Below are positions 43,692-52,445 of a DNA stretch of 64,000 nucleotides, one piece after another (the stretch's first letter is position 1; every line of letters starts with the position of its first letter). Below the pieces are notes generated by a model. That model was given only the letters and a program-made list of their open reading frames with translations. It was not told where the DNA came from and ran no database searches. Both the position numbers and the translations under genes were made by a program. The stretch covers positions 248,001 through 312,000 of the forward strand of contig DATJTX010000021.1 in the NCBI GenBank assembly GCA_035502855.1, in the 5' to 3' direction. This DNA is from Candidatus Baltobacteraceae bacterium (GTDB lineage: Bacteria; Vulcanimicrobiota; Vulcanimicrobiia; Vulcanimicrobiales; Vulcanimicrobiaceae).

Positions 43692-45782
43692 GTGACACTG
43701 AGGGTGCTCTGCATCGATGATTCGTCCGACGATGCCGAATTGAATGTCCTGGCACTCGAGCGTCATGGCTTCACGGTGGAAAGCGCGCGCGTCGACGAGC
43801 GGGACGCCGCGGCAAGCGCCTTGGCGGAACATTCCTGGGATCTGATCCTGTGCGACTATTCGATGCCCCGCTTCAGCGCGCAGGATATGTTGGAGATGTT
43901 GCGGCGGATCGGAGCCGACGTTCCTTGTCTGGTCGTTTCGGGTGCAATCGGTGAAGAAGCGGCGGTCGAGACGATCCGTCTGGGCGCCTATGACTACATC
44001 TTCAAGAACAACCTCAAACGATTGGGGCCGGCCGCCGAACGCGCGTTACGCGACGCGGAGCTGCGACGCGCCCGCGCGCTGATGGAGATTCAGCTGCGCG
44101 AGCGGGAGACGCGGCTGCGGCTGCTCTTCGAACAGCTTCCCGCGCTGGTGATCTCTTGCGACACGACGCTGACGGTGACGTCCGTAGAAGGAGCGCAGCT
44201 CGCACAGGTTCCCGACGATCCCGAGTCGCTGATCGGCATGCACGTCGCCGGGTCGGCACTGCTCGCCGACGAATCGCGCTTTCCGATCCGGCACGCACAT
44301 CTGCAGGCGCTGCAAGGCGGGTCGGCCGAGTATGAGATGATTTGGGGCGGCAAGACCTTCCGGGGTCACGTGGAGCCGTTGCGGGAGGTCGACGGGCGCA
44401 TCGTCGGAACGATCGCCGTGGCGTTCGACATCACCGAACGCAAGATCGCCGAACAGCGCATCGCCTATTTTGCGCAGTACGATCCGCTCACCGATCTGCC
44501 GAACCGTGCACTGCTCGAGGATCGTCTTACGCAAGGCATTGCGATGGCGAAGCGGCATCGCACGCCGGTACTCGTGATAACGACCGACATCGACGACTTC
44601 GTGGAGATCAACGAACTCTACGGATCCGCCAACGGCGACGAGGTCTTACGGTTGCTGGCCGCGCGTATGCGCCGGCTGGTCGACGCCGGCGCCACGGTTT
44701 CGAGAACCGGCGAGGATCAGTTCGTAACGCTGCTCGTCGACGCGGCGGATGCCCGTGACGGGACCGCGTTTCTCGAACGGCTTCACGCGATCTTCGAGGC
44801 GCCGTTCGTCATCGGCGACGTCGACGTCTACGTGAACGCGAGCTCAGGGCTGGCCGTCTTTCCCGACGACGGCGACGACACGCAAACGCTGCTGCGCTCG
44901 TCGGAGGCCGCGATGCAGGCGGCGAAAGCGGGCGGCGGGCACGGCTTCCGGCTCTTCCTGCCGAACATGATCGCCTCGTCGTCGGAACGGCTTGCGCTCA
45001 AACGCGACCTGCGCGGCGCCGCGGCGCTGGGCCAGTACCGGCTGCATTACCAGCCGATCTTTCGCACGTCGGATCTGTCCTTCACCGGATTCGAGGCGCT
45101 GGTGCGTTGGCAACATCCCGATCTCGGACTTCTGCCGCCCGAGCACTTCGTCCATCTCGCTGAAGAGTCGGGTGCGATCGACGACCTCGGCCTGTACGTA
45201 TTGCGTGAAGTCTGCAACCAGCTGGTGATATGGGACGCGCAAGGCATTACCGTGCCGCGCGTCAGCATCAACATCTCAGCGCGTCAATTCGAGCGCAGCG
45301 GATTGACCGAGTCGATCGCGCATACGCTCCACCAGCACGGCATCGCGCCCTCGCGCCTGGAGGTCGAGCTCACGGAAAGTTCGGTGATGCGGGATATTTC
45401 CGGCGGTATCGCGGTGCTGCACGAACTCAAGAGTCTGGGGGTACGCATCTCGGTCGACGATTTCGGCACCGGGTATACCTCGCTCAGCTATCTGCGCCGT
45501 TTTCCGATCGACGTGCTCAAAATCGACAAGAGTTTCTTACGCGATATGCTTCCCGGCTCGCAAGACGAGGCGATCGTCAAGGCGATCGTCATTCTGGCCG
45601 AAAATTTGGGCCTGACCTCGGTTGCCGAAGGCGTCGAATCGCGGGTAACGCTCGAACAGCTTCGCCGGATCGGCGCCTACGAAGTCCAGGGCTTCTTCTT
45701 GGGCGAGCCCGTCCCCGCCGAAGATGCGCTGGACGCGCTCAGTGATTTGCAGGCTGGTCCGCGTCGCTCGCGAGCGGAATGA
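43692..45782 (+). CDS. Response regulator REC-PAS-GGDEF-EAL (cyclic-di-GMP phosphodiesterase)
   Basis: GTG 43692 gives 696 residues; an in-frame upstream extension is antisense-free but covers the Rcp gene. Domains in order are the receiver with phospho-acceptor D55 in LILCDYSMPRF, a PAS (LFEQLPALVISCDTTLTVTSVEG), a GGDEF and an EAL. The GGDEF motif is degenerate (SRTGEDQFVTLL), so cyclase activity is unlikely. The EAL domain keeps FEALVRWQHPD, VELTESSVM, DDFGTGYTSLSYL and KIDKSFLRD, so phosphodiesterase activity is expected. Receiver phosphorylation may switch it on or off. Its C-terminal end overlaps the convergent protease by 44 bases. Confidence 0.92.
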   Translation: MTLRVLCIDDSSDDAELNVLALERHGFTVESARVDERDAAASALAEHSWDLILCDYSMPRFSAQDMLEMLRRIGADVPCLVVSGAIGEEAAVETIRLGAYDYIFKNNLKRLGPAAERALRDAELRRARALMEIQLRERETRLRLLFEQLPALVISCDTTLTVTSVEGAQLAQVPDDPESLIGMHVAGSALLADESRFPIRHAHLQALQGGSAEYEMIWGGKTFRGHVEPLREVDGRIVGTIAVAFDITERKIAEQRIAYFAQYDPLTDLPNRALLEDRLTQGIAMAKRHRTPVLVITTDIDDFVEINELYGSANGDEVLRLLAARMRRLVDAGATVSRTGEDQFVTLLVDAADARDGTAFLERLHAIFEAPFVIGDVDVYVNASSGLAVFPDDGDDTQTLLRSSEAAMQAAKAGGGHGFRLFLPNMIASSSERLALKRDLRGAAALGQYRLHYQPIFRTSDLSFTGFEALVRWQHPDLGLLPPEHFVHLAEESGAIDDLGLYVLREVCNQLVIWDAQGITVPRVSINISARQFERSGLTESIAHTLHQHGIAPSRLEVELTESSVMRDISGGIAVLHELKSLGVRISVDDFGTGYTSLSYLRRFPIDVLKIDKSFLRDMLPGSQDEAIVKAIVILAENLGLTSVAEGVESRVTLEQLRRIGAYEVQGFFLGEPVPAEDALDALSDLQAGPRRSRAE

Positions 45783-47229
45783 AGTGAATTTCGCTGGACG
45801 CGTAGTCGATCGTCACGTCGAAGCGCGAGAGCAGCGCCGCACCGAGATGACCGAGCGCCGTTCCCGCAAGAGTTTGGGTGGCGCCGATCGTCGATGAGCG
45901 AATCGAGAGATTGCCGATCTCGACCTGGGGAATCGTGCCGAGGATTTCGACGCTCGTTCCGCCGACGCCCTCGACGGGGCGCTCGCTGGTCGGCGGAAAA
46001 AGATCTCGATGTGCTTGGTAAAAATCGTAGGCGAGGTTGATGCTCGACTCGTCGCCGGTATCGAGGGCGAGTTGGGCCGGAAGCGACCCGAGCAGAACGT
46101 CGACGACCGGCACGAATTGTTCGAACGCCAACGGCACGGTCACGCTGCGCGGCGGCACCGGAGCGCCGAAAACGACTTGGTGCGAGGCGTTGTTCAACTC
46201 CACCGTCGTTGCGGCGAAGACGTCGGCGCCGAGCACGACCTGATAGCCGAACCGGTCGATATCGCGCAGCACGACATAGTTCGCAGGCGGCAGCGTCATG
46301 CTCCCCGCGCGCAATTCCCCGGCGTGCACGACCTCGGTCGTGTAGTTGCCCAGCCCGCGCACTTGAAATGAGCCGACCGCCTGCGCCCGGATCTGCTGCG
46401 CGAGCGACGGGCTAATTGCCATGCCGGAGTTTCCCGAATCGAGCAGGCATTTGGTGACGACACCAGAGAGCGTGCACGGGAAAATCGGGGTGACGTACTC
46501 TTGGTCCGTCGCGACCGTGGCGGGACGCGAGGAGAAGGTGGGAACCAGCCCACGCGGGAGTTCGAGATTGCCTTGCGCCGGTTCTCGCCGGTCGTAGCGT
46601 TCGAGCAAGGCGCCGTTTTGGTAAACTTCGAGCGGCAATTGGTAGCGCTCGCCCACGGGTACGTAATCGTCGTAGGCGATCGTGGTGTCAGCGTTGACGT
46701 CCCGCATGTACGCGACGGCGAACGTCTTCGGGTCCACGTACACCAGCATCGGCGTGGCGTCGCCGTTGGTTACGAGCAGCGTGCGGTAGGGAACGTTCGA
46801 AATCAGCGTGAGGCCGTCGTCGTAGACGTGCCCGCCGGTTTCGGCGAAGTCCGGCGCAAGGAAGGAGAGCGAGGCGATCGTGCGCTCCGCGCGCAGGAAC
46901 GGGTCGGCGCCGTGGGCCTGTGGGAGCATCGTGCCGTTGATGTTGATCGAGTAGAGCCGTTCGCCGTCGAAGTACGTGCCTTCGCACAGGCTCGCGGTGC
47001 AGTCGTAACTCACGAAGCGCAGGCCCTGCGACTCGCTCTTGAGGTCGACGGTCTCTCCGCTTTCGGTGACGTGCGAGACCGATGCCAGATGTGCGCTCCA
47101 GACCGGCCCGCTGTGTAGGCGCATCGCGGCCAGAAACTCGGCGAGCGAGTCGTGCGGCGGTGCGGCGCCGACCGTCAGGGCGGCGACCGCGAAGAGCAAA
47201 CCGAACCGCACGGCGAAGGCCATCGCCAT
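45739..47229 (-). CDS. Retropepsin-like aspartyl protease, exported
   Basis: ATG 47229 gives 496 residues with a signal peptide (AFAVRFGLLFAVAALTVGAA); a start at 47223 is equally possible. The layout mirrors the protein at 26215-28026: an N-terminal outer-membrane-carrier-like beta region and two retropepsin-type halves. The first active motif is altered to CLLDSGNSGMAIS and the second reads LALDTGDESSINLAYDF; no PDZ domain follows. The serine in the first motif (DSG instead of DTG) is tolerated in retropepsins. It may cleave or simply bind envelope proteins. Divergent small gene starts inside its own first codon. Confidence 0.78.
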   Translation of the reverse strand: MAMAFAVRFGLLFAVAALTVGAAPPHDSLAEFLAAMRLHSGPVWSAHLASVSHVTESGETVDLKSESQGLRFVSYDCTASLCEGTYFDGERLYSININGTMLPQAHGADPFLRAERTIASLSFLAPDFAETGGHVYDDGLTLISNVPYRTLLVTNGDATPMLVYVDPKTFAVAYMRDVNADTTIAYDDYVPVGERYQLPLEVYQNGALLERYDRREPAQGNLELPRGLVPTFSSRPATVATDQEYVTPIFPCTLSGVVTKCLLDSGNSGMAISPSLAQQIRAQAVGSFQVRGLGNYTTEVVHAGELRAGSMTLPPANYVVLRDIDRFGYQVVLGADVFAATTVELNNASHQVVFGAPVPPRSVTVPLAFEQFVPVVDVLLGSLPAQLALDTGDESSINLAYDFYQAHRDLFPPTSERPVEGVGGTSVEILGTIPQVEIGNLSIRSSTIGATQTLAGTALGHLGAALLSRFDVTIDYASSEIHFIPLASDADQPANH

Positions 47230-47536
47230 GCACTTCGAGTTGATCGATGAGTATCTTCTCACCGGGACGCCGCGCAAGTCCGAGGTGATCGAAGCTTTGC
47301 TTGCAAATCGCAGCGAGTTGGCCGCCGCGGCGCCGTTCTACGAGGGAATCCGGATGCTCGGAGCACGCACGCCGGATTTGACCTTGGTTGCTTTACGGCT
47401 CATCTTGGCCGGCAAACGGGCCGATGACGCCGGTGTGGTGGAATTGCGCGAGCTTGCGGAACGTTCTCGAAGCGGAGGGCTCGACGGCCTTTCGGCGCGC
47501 GAGGCCTATGTGCGTCTACTTGAGAACGGGGACTGA
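47228..47536 (+). CDS. Small helical protein of unknown function
   Basis: ATG 47228 gives 102 residues: FELIDEYLLTGTPRKSEVIEALLANRSELAAAAPFYEG, then DLTLVALRLILAGKRADDAGVVELRELAERSR. No signal or membrane segment is visible and it is probably alpha-helical. The upstream in-frame extension to 47039 runs antisense to the protease gene and is rejected. The start shares CATG with the divergent protease start, so the two messages overlap head to head. It leads into the exported DUF5666-like protein with a gap of three bases. No family recognised. Confidence 0.65.
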   Translation: MHFELIDEYLLTGTPRKSEVIEALLANRSELAAAAPFYEGIRMLGARTPDLTLVALRLILAGKRADDAGVVELRELAERSRSGGLDGLSAREAYVRLLENGD

Positions 47537-47539
47537 ATC

Positions 47540-47899
47540 GTGCAGGTCAAGCGAGCGGCAGTGATTTTTGTCTGTATCGGCGCGTGCCTCGCGTCGAGCG
47601 CTGCCGCTTTCGCACAGGCGCAGACGGCAACGCCGAACGTGTACCGCTCGCTCGACTCGGGGAGCAGAGCGCGCCCCGCCAACGAGATCCGCGGACGAAT
47701 CGAATCGGTCGATTATCCGGGCGGTATGCTCGTCGTGCGCGACGGCCCGCACCGCACGCTCGTGGCGGTCGTGCCGTCCACGACGATCTACCGCCGCGGC
47801 GGGTATGGCACGCTCTCCGATCTGCGGCGCGGAGAGCACGTCGATATCTCCGTCTACATGGTGGGCGGCCGGCTCGTCGCGCAAACGATCCGCATTTGA
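47540..47899 (+). CDS. Exported small OB-fold-like protein (DUF5666-like)
   Basis: GTG 47540 gives 119 residues with a signal peptide (AAVIFVCIGACLASSAAAFAQA, cleavage near 26). The mature domain IRGRIESVDYPGGMLVVRDGPHRTLVAVVPSTTIYRRG, then LSDLRRGEHVDISVYMVGGRLVAQTI, has the strand order of DUF5666/OB-type modules, which are short extracytoplasmic beta barrels of unknown ligand. Its TGA overlaps the TTG start of nagZ (TTGA), so it heads the muropeptide run. Confidence 0.7.
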   Translation: MQVKRAAVIFVCIGACLASSAAAFAQAQTATPNVYRSLDSGSRARPANEIRGRIESVDYPGGMLVVRDGPHRTLVAVVPSTTIYRRGGYGTLSDLRRGEHVDISVYMVGGRLVAQTIRI

Positions 47900-49371
47900 G
47901 AACGTCCTTGACCCTGCTCGAACTCGCGAGCGGCGTCATCGTCACGGGCTTCTCCGGCACTTCGATGGATGCGGAATTGGAGCATGCGCTGTGTCGCGTG
48001 CCGTTTGCCGGGTTCATTTTATTCGCGCGCAATCTCGAAGAGCCGCGGCAGGCGCGCGCGCTCACCGACTCTTTGCGCGCGCGCGTGGAACCGTCCCCGA
48101 TCGTTGCCATCGATCAGGAGGGGGGACGAATCATGCGTCTGCGCGCGCAGGTCGAAGGGCTCCCGTCGATGATGGCCGTAGGCGCGGTGGCCGATCAAGC
48201 GTTCGCGGCGTCAGCGGGCGAGGCGGTGGCGTACGATCTGCGGCGCATCGGCTGCACGCTCGATTTTGCTCCGGTCCTCGATTTGGCGATCGATCCGCGC
48301 AATACCGTAATCGGCACGCGCGCGTTCGGGTCTTCCCCGGATTTGGTGACGCGCCTGGGCGGGGCATTTGCGCGCGGCCTGATGCGCGGCGGAATCACCC
48401 CGACCTTCAAGCACTTTCCCGGTCATGGCGCGACTTCATTTGATACGCATCTCGGCGGCGCGCGGCTGGATGTCGATGAAGCGATGCTGCGCGGGCGTGA
48501 CCTGGTTCCGTTTCAAGCGCTCGCGCGCGAGGCCGATGCGATCATGGCGGCGCACGTCGCCGTGCCGTCCGTCGATGACGAGCGGCCCGCCTCGCTCTCA
48601 CGTCACTTTCTGACCGGTGTGCTGCGCGAAGCGTGGCGGTACGACGGCGTCGTCTTTACCGATTGCATGCAGATGGACGCGATTGCCAAGAGCGTGGGCA
48701 CGGTCCGCGGCGTGACCGAAGCGATCGCCGCGGGCGCCGATTGCGCCTTGGTCAGCCACGATCCCGAACTCGCATTCGAGGCAGCGCAGCACCTTGCGGC
48801 CGCGGTCGAACGCGGGGAGGTGCCGCTCGAGCGGCTGCAGGAGGCGCACGGGCGGGTGCAGCGATTGCGCGCGCGCGCGCAGCCGCCGCTCACCGACGAC
48901 GTTCCCGCGCCCCATCCGGGTATCGGACGACGCATCGCTCGGGATGCGATCACGCTCGTGCGCGGCGTACCGCGAGCCGATGCCGTTGCCGACATCGCTG
49001 TCGTATTCGGTGAAGGATCCCTCGCCGAACACGTGCCGGTGCTGGAAGAACGGCGCGTCGCAATCGATCCCGGCGAACGCGACCGAATGCACCTGCTCGA
49101 AGCGCTCGCCGCATCGAACTTGCGGCCGCTCGTGCTCGCTCACCGCGCGCATCTTCATGACGGGCAACGGCACGCGATCGAGGCGATCATCGATCAGGCC
49201 CCCGACACGTTGGTTGTCTCGACCGGCGAGCCGTACGACGTACCGCTGCTGCACCGAGCGCGTCACCTGCTCGCCGCATACGGCAACGACGCGACGAGTT
49301 TGGCCGGTTTAGCCGACGTGATCTTCCACGGTGTACCGTCGTTCGGGGTGTTGCCGGTTGCGCTCGCTTAG
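47896..49371 (+). CDS. nagZ: Beta-N-acetylhexosaminidase
   Basis: TTG 47896 overlaps the preceding stop and gives 491 residues. GH3 family NagZ removes GlcNAc from GlcNAc-(anhydro)MurNAc-peptides. Residues 30-330 form the TIM barrel, with AIDQEGGRIMRLR, LDFAPVLDLAIDPRN, the catalytic loop FKHFPGHGATSFDTH and the nucleophile aspartate in VVFTDCMQMDAIA. The C-terminal 150 residues make an extra alpha/beta domain as in two-domain Gram-positive NagZ rather than the about 340-residue enterobacterial enzyme. No signal peptide is visible, so it should act in the cytoplasm. First enzyme of the cell-wall recycling run. Confidence 0.9.
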   Translation: MRTSLTLLELASGVIVTGFSGTSMDAELEHALCRVPFAGFILFARNLEEPRQARALTDSLRARVEPSPIVAIDQEGGRIMRLRAQVEGLPSMMAVGAVADQAFAASAGEAVAYDLRRIGCTLDFAPVLDLAIDPRNTVIGTRAFGSSPDLVTRLGGAFARGLMRGGITPTFKHFPGHGATSFDTHLGGARLDVDEAMLRGRDLVPFQALAREADAIMAAHVAVPSVDDERPASLSRHFLTGVLREAWRYDGVVFTDCMQMDAIAKSVGTVRGVTEAIAAGADCALVSHDPELAFEAAQHLAAAVERGEVPLERLQEAHGRVQRLRARAQPPLTDDVPAPHPGIGRRIARDAITLVRGVPRADAVADIAVVFGEGSLAEHVPVLEERRVAIDPGERDRMHLLEALAASNLRPLVLAHRAHLHDGQRHAIEAIIDQAPDTLVVSTGEPYDVPLLHRARHLLAAYGNDATSLAGLADVIFHGVPSFGVLPVALA

Positions 49372-50401
49372 CGCGGCTAGCACCTTCGAGGCGGTCGACG
49401 ACGTCCTGCGTGCTGCGCTTGGCCGGCGCTTCACCGCTGCGGTGGCACGCATCGAGCGCGGCGGCGAACTCGTCTACGAGCGCGCGTTCGGCACGACCCG
49501 CCTCGATGCGTGCGGACGCCCGGTGTACGTCGATACGCGCTTCGACCTCGCGTCGATCACCAAACTGTACGTCGCAACGTTGGCGTTGGGGCTGGTTGCA
49601 TCGGGGTCGTTGACGCTCGATGCACCGCTCTCCGGCCACATTACGCAGTGGAAGGGCACGCCGCACGAAGCGATCACGCTGCGCATGCTGCTCGCGCACA
49701 CGTCGGGCATGAACTCGGGCGCCGACTATCGCGCGATCCTCAACGACGACGTGCGCAGCTTCGCGCTCTCGCGGCCGCTGGTCGCGCAGCCGGAAGCACG
49801 CGTGATCTACAGCGATCTCGGTTTCATCGCGCTCGGCGTCGTGCTCGAGCGGACGAGGTCGCGCTCGCTCGCCGCGCAAATCGGCCGCATTTGGGGAGGC
49901 GGCGTCGGGTTCAATCCCCACGAGCGCGAGCGGCTCGCTATTCCGGCGACCGAAGATGACGGCTGGCGCGGGCGCGTGCAGGGACGGGTGCACGATGAGA
50001 AGGCGTATCTGATGAACGGCGCCGCCGGTCACGCCGGGCTCTTCGCCGGCGCGCGCGACGTAGCCGCACTGGTCGAACCGTATCTGGCCTCGGCCTGCGG
50101 GCGCGCGCAAAGCGCGTTACCGTCCAGCCTCGCCCGCGAAGCGATCGCATGTGCGGCCGACGATCCGGTGCTGCGCCGCGGTCTCGGCTGGGCGCTCAAG
50201 ACGACCGACGAAAATTCATGCGGCGCGCGCTTCGGGCCGCGCAGCTTCGGGCACACCGGTTTTACGGGAACGTGCGTGTGGGCCGATCCCGATCGCGACC
50301 TCCAGGCAGTGCTGCTCACCAACGCCGTCTATTTCGGGCGCGAAGATTCCCGCCCGCTGCGAGCGGCGTTTTACGACGCGGTCATCGAAACGTTCGGCTA
50401 G
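49358..50401 (+). CDS. Serine beta-lactamase-fold hydrolase, AmiE-like amidase candidate
   Basis: TTG 49358 gives 347 residues (GTG 49331 is the furthest start, both inside nagZ). The class C beta-lactamase/transpeptidase fold is marked by FDLASITKLYVATLAL (SxxK), IYSDLGFIALG (YSD in place of YxN) and SFGHTGFTGTC (HTG). In Bacillus subtilis the equivalent gene next to nagZ encodes AmiE (YbbE), an N-acetylmuramyl-L-alanine amidase of this fold. The neighbours NagZ, AnmK and MurQ support that role here, removing peptide from MurNAc. No signal peptide is visible, so it is predicted cytoplasmic, unlike the secreted Bacillus enzyme. Confidence 0.78.
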   Translation: MRSLSAASTFEAVDDVLRAALGRRFTAAVARIERGGELVYERAFGTTRLDACGRPVYVDTRFDLASITKLYVATLALGLVASGSLTLDAPLSGHITQWKGTPHEAITLRMLLAHTSGMNSGADYRAILNDDVRSFALSRPLVAQPEARVIYSDLGFIALGVVLERTRSRSLAAQIGRIWGGGVGFNPHERERLAIPATEDDGWRGRVQGRVHDEKAYLMNGAAGHAGLFAGARDVAALVEPYLASACGRAQSALPSSLAREAIACAADDPVLRRGLGWALKTTDENSCGARFGPRSFGHTGFTGTCVWADPDRDLQAVLLTNAVYFGREDSRPLRAAFYDAVIETFG

Positions 50402-50409
50402 GGGGTCTG

Positions 50410-51561
50410 GTGATTGCCATCGGTTTGATGAGCGGTACGTCGCTGGACGGTATCGATGCGGCACTGGTGCGCATTGCGCCGCGCGATGACGGCTATGCGA
50501 TCGGCCTGATGAACTTCGTTACGCTGCCGTACGATCGGGAGCTGGCGGGCGCGCTGCGGGCCGCGCTTCCGCCCAACGAGGCGAATGCGCCGGCGATCGC
50601 GGATTTGCACCGGCGGCTCGGGTCGGCCTACGCGCGGGCTGCGCGCGCCGCGTGCGGATCGCTCACCGTCGACTATATCGCTTCGCACGGACAAACGATC
50701 TTTCACGACGGCGCCGCGCACGTGACCATGCAGATCGGCGATCCGTTCGTCTTGCGTGAGGCTCTGCAAGCCACCGTTTGTTACGACTTCCGCAGTGCCG
50801 ACTGCGTCGTCGGCGGAACCGGCGCGCCGCTCGTGCCCTACGTCGATGCGATGCTGCTCGCGGACGCGAACGAGGATCGCGTTGCGGTGAACATCGGAGG
50901 CATCGCGAACCTCACCGCGCTGCCCCGGGGCTGCACGCCGCACGACCTGACGGCATTCGATTGCGGACCGGGCATGATGCTGATCGACGCCTTCGTGCAG
51001 CAGCGTACGGAGGGCGCGCTCCGATACGACGAGGACGGCGCGCTTGCCGCGGCAGGGACGGCGAACGAGGCCGCCTTGATCGCGATGCTCGGCGATCCGT
51101 ACTTTGCGCAGCCGCCGCCGAAGTCGACCGGGCGCGAGCGTTTCGGCGCGCAGTTTCTGCAGGCATACGCGCAGGAGTTGGATCGGCTCTCGATCGAGGA
51201 CGGCGCCGCAACGTTGACCGAACTGACCGCGATTGCCGTTGCCGGTGCGATCGCGTCGCTCGGCCTGGCGCAAGCGCGCGTCCTGTGCAGCGGCGGCGGT
51301 GCGCGGAATCTTGCCTTGATGCGCCGCATCGCGGAGCGGCTTCCGCAGGCTCGCGTCGAACCGAGCGACGTCGTGGGGTTGCCGGGCGACGCCAAAGAGG
51401 CGATCGCCTTCGCCGTCCTCGGCTACGAAACGCTGCGCGAGCGCGCTGCAAACGTGCCGCGCGTCACCGGTGCGTCGCGAGCGGTGCCCCTGGGTGCGAT
51501 CGCGCCGTTCGAATTGCGCCGGCTGATCTCGGAGGTGGAGAAGGAGTGCCAATCCTCGTAG
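50410..51561 (+). CDS. anmK: Anhydro-N-acetylmuramic acid kinase
   Basis: GTG 50410 gives 383 residues. AnmK hydrolyses the 1,6-anhydro ring and phosphorylates anhydroMurNAc to MurNAc-6-phosphate with ATP. The N-terminal block IGLMSGTSLDGIDAALVRI is the family signature, followed by YIASHGQTIFHDG, RSADCVVGGTGAPLVPY, VNIGGIANLTAL, FDCGPGMMLIDAFV and the C-terminal VLCSGGGARNLALMRRI. The product is the MurQ substrate. Presence of AnmK implies lytic transglycosylase products, as in diderm recycling. The next gene starts 15 bases inside its 3' end. Confidence 0.95.
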   Translation: MIAIGLMSGTSLDGIDAALVRIAPRDDGYAIGLMNFVTLPYDRELAGALRAALPPNEANAPAIADLHRRLGSAYARAARAACGSLTVDYIASHGQTIFHDGAAHVTMQIGDPFVLREALQATVCYDFRSADCVVGGTGAPLVPYVDAMLLADANEDRVAVNIGGIANLTALPRGCTPHDLTAFDCGPGMMLIDAFVQQRTEGALRYDEDGALAAAGTANEAALIAMLGDPYFAQPPPKSTGRERFGAQFLQAYAQELDRLSIEDGAATLTELTAIAVAGAIASLGLAQARVLCSGGGARNLALMRRIAERLPQARVEPSDVVGLPGDAKEAIAFAVLGYETLRERAANVPRVTGASRAVPLGAIAPFELRRLISEVEKECQSS

Positions 51562-52445
51562 GCATCGATGCCGGAGGAACGTCGATCGAGTGCATCGTCG
51601 AGCGTGACGGTGCGCGCACGCAGCATCGGGGCGACGGGGCCAACGTGCGAACCGCCGGTATCGAGTGGTCGGCGCAGCGTATCGCGCAAGCCGCACTCGA
51701 GGGATTGGCGGGCTTGGCGCTCGACGTGCTCGCGGTCGGCGCGGCCGGCGCCGGGGATCCGTCGCGGGCGCAGGCGCTCCAGGCGGCGCTGCGCGGTCAT
51801 TTTCCCGGTGCGACGATCGCGGTGTACGATGATGCCGAGATCGCGCTGCGCGCCGCGATTCCGCACGGTGACGCCGCCGTGCTCATTGCCGGAACCGGAT
51901 CGATCGCGTATGCACGGATCGCGAACGTCGCCTACCGCGCCGGCGGGTACGGCTATCTGCTCGGTGACGACGGCTCGGGATTTACGATCGGGCGCGCCGC
52001 GCTGGCGCAGCTCTTGCGCAACTACGACGGACGGACGGCGCACGAGCCGCTCTTTACCGCGATCGAGGAGCGTCTCGATGCACGCGACGGCCAAGCCATC
52101 CTGGATCGCATCTATTCCGGCGGCGACTCGGTCAGCACGATCGCATCGATCGCGCCGCTGGTGATCGAACGTGCGAGCGCGGGGGAGCGGCTCGCGACCA
52201 AGATCGTGCAGGCGGCTGCGCTCGAACTGGTCGATCTGATCAAGGCACTGGTGCGCCGTGCGCAGATCGAGGGACGCGAGTTACCGCTCGTCTTTGCGGG
52301 GGGACTGCTGCGCGAGAACTCGGTGCTTTCGTTTCTGATCGAAACGCGTCTGGGGAGTGACTTTCCGCTGCTGCATCCGATCAAATCACCGCCTTCGCCC
52401 GCGCACGGCGCGCTCGAACTGGCCCGGCGGCTGCACGCACGGTGA
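51546..52445 (+). CDS. BadF/BadG/BcrA/BcrD-family N-acetylhexosamine kinase
   Basis: GTG 51546 is preceded by GGAGGTGGAG at 51531-51540 and gives 299 residues. The ASKHA ATPase blocks are phosphate-1 LVGIDAGGTSIECIV, AVGAAGAGDPSRA, the adenosine and phosphate-2 region VLIAGTGSIAYAR, GGYGYLLGDDGSGFTIGR, and the late VFAGGLLRENSVL. In this setting it most likely phosphorylates GlcNAc released by NagZ, or MurNAc as in clostridial MurK. Its stop overlaps murQ by four bases (GTGA), so stoichiometric translation is likely. Confidence 0.88.
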   Translation: MPILVGIDAGGTSIECIVERDGARTQHRGDGANVRTAGIEWSAQRIAQAALEGLAGLALDVLAVGAAGAGDPSRAQALQAALRGHFPGATIAVYDDAEIALRAAIPHGDAAVLIAGTGSIAYARIANVAYRAGGYGYLLGDDGSGFTIGRAALAQLLRNYDGRTAHEPLFTAIEERLDARDGQAILDRIYSGGDSVSTIASIAPLVIERASAGERLATKIVQAAALELVDLIKALVRRAQIEGRELPLVFAGGLLRENSVLSFLIETRLGSDFPLLHPIKSPPSPAHGALELARRLHAR

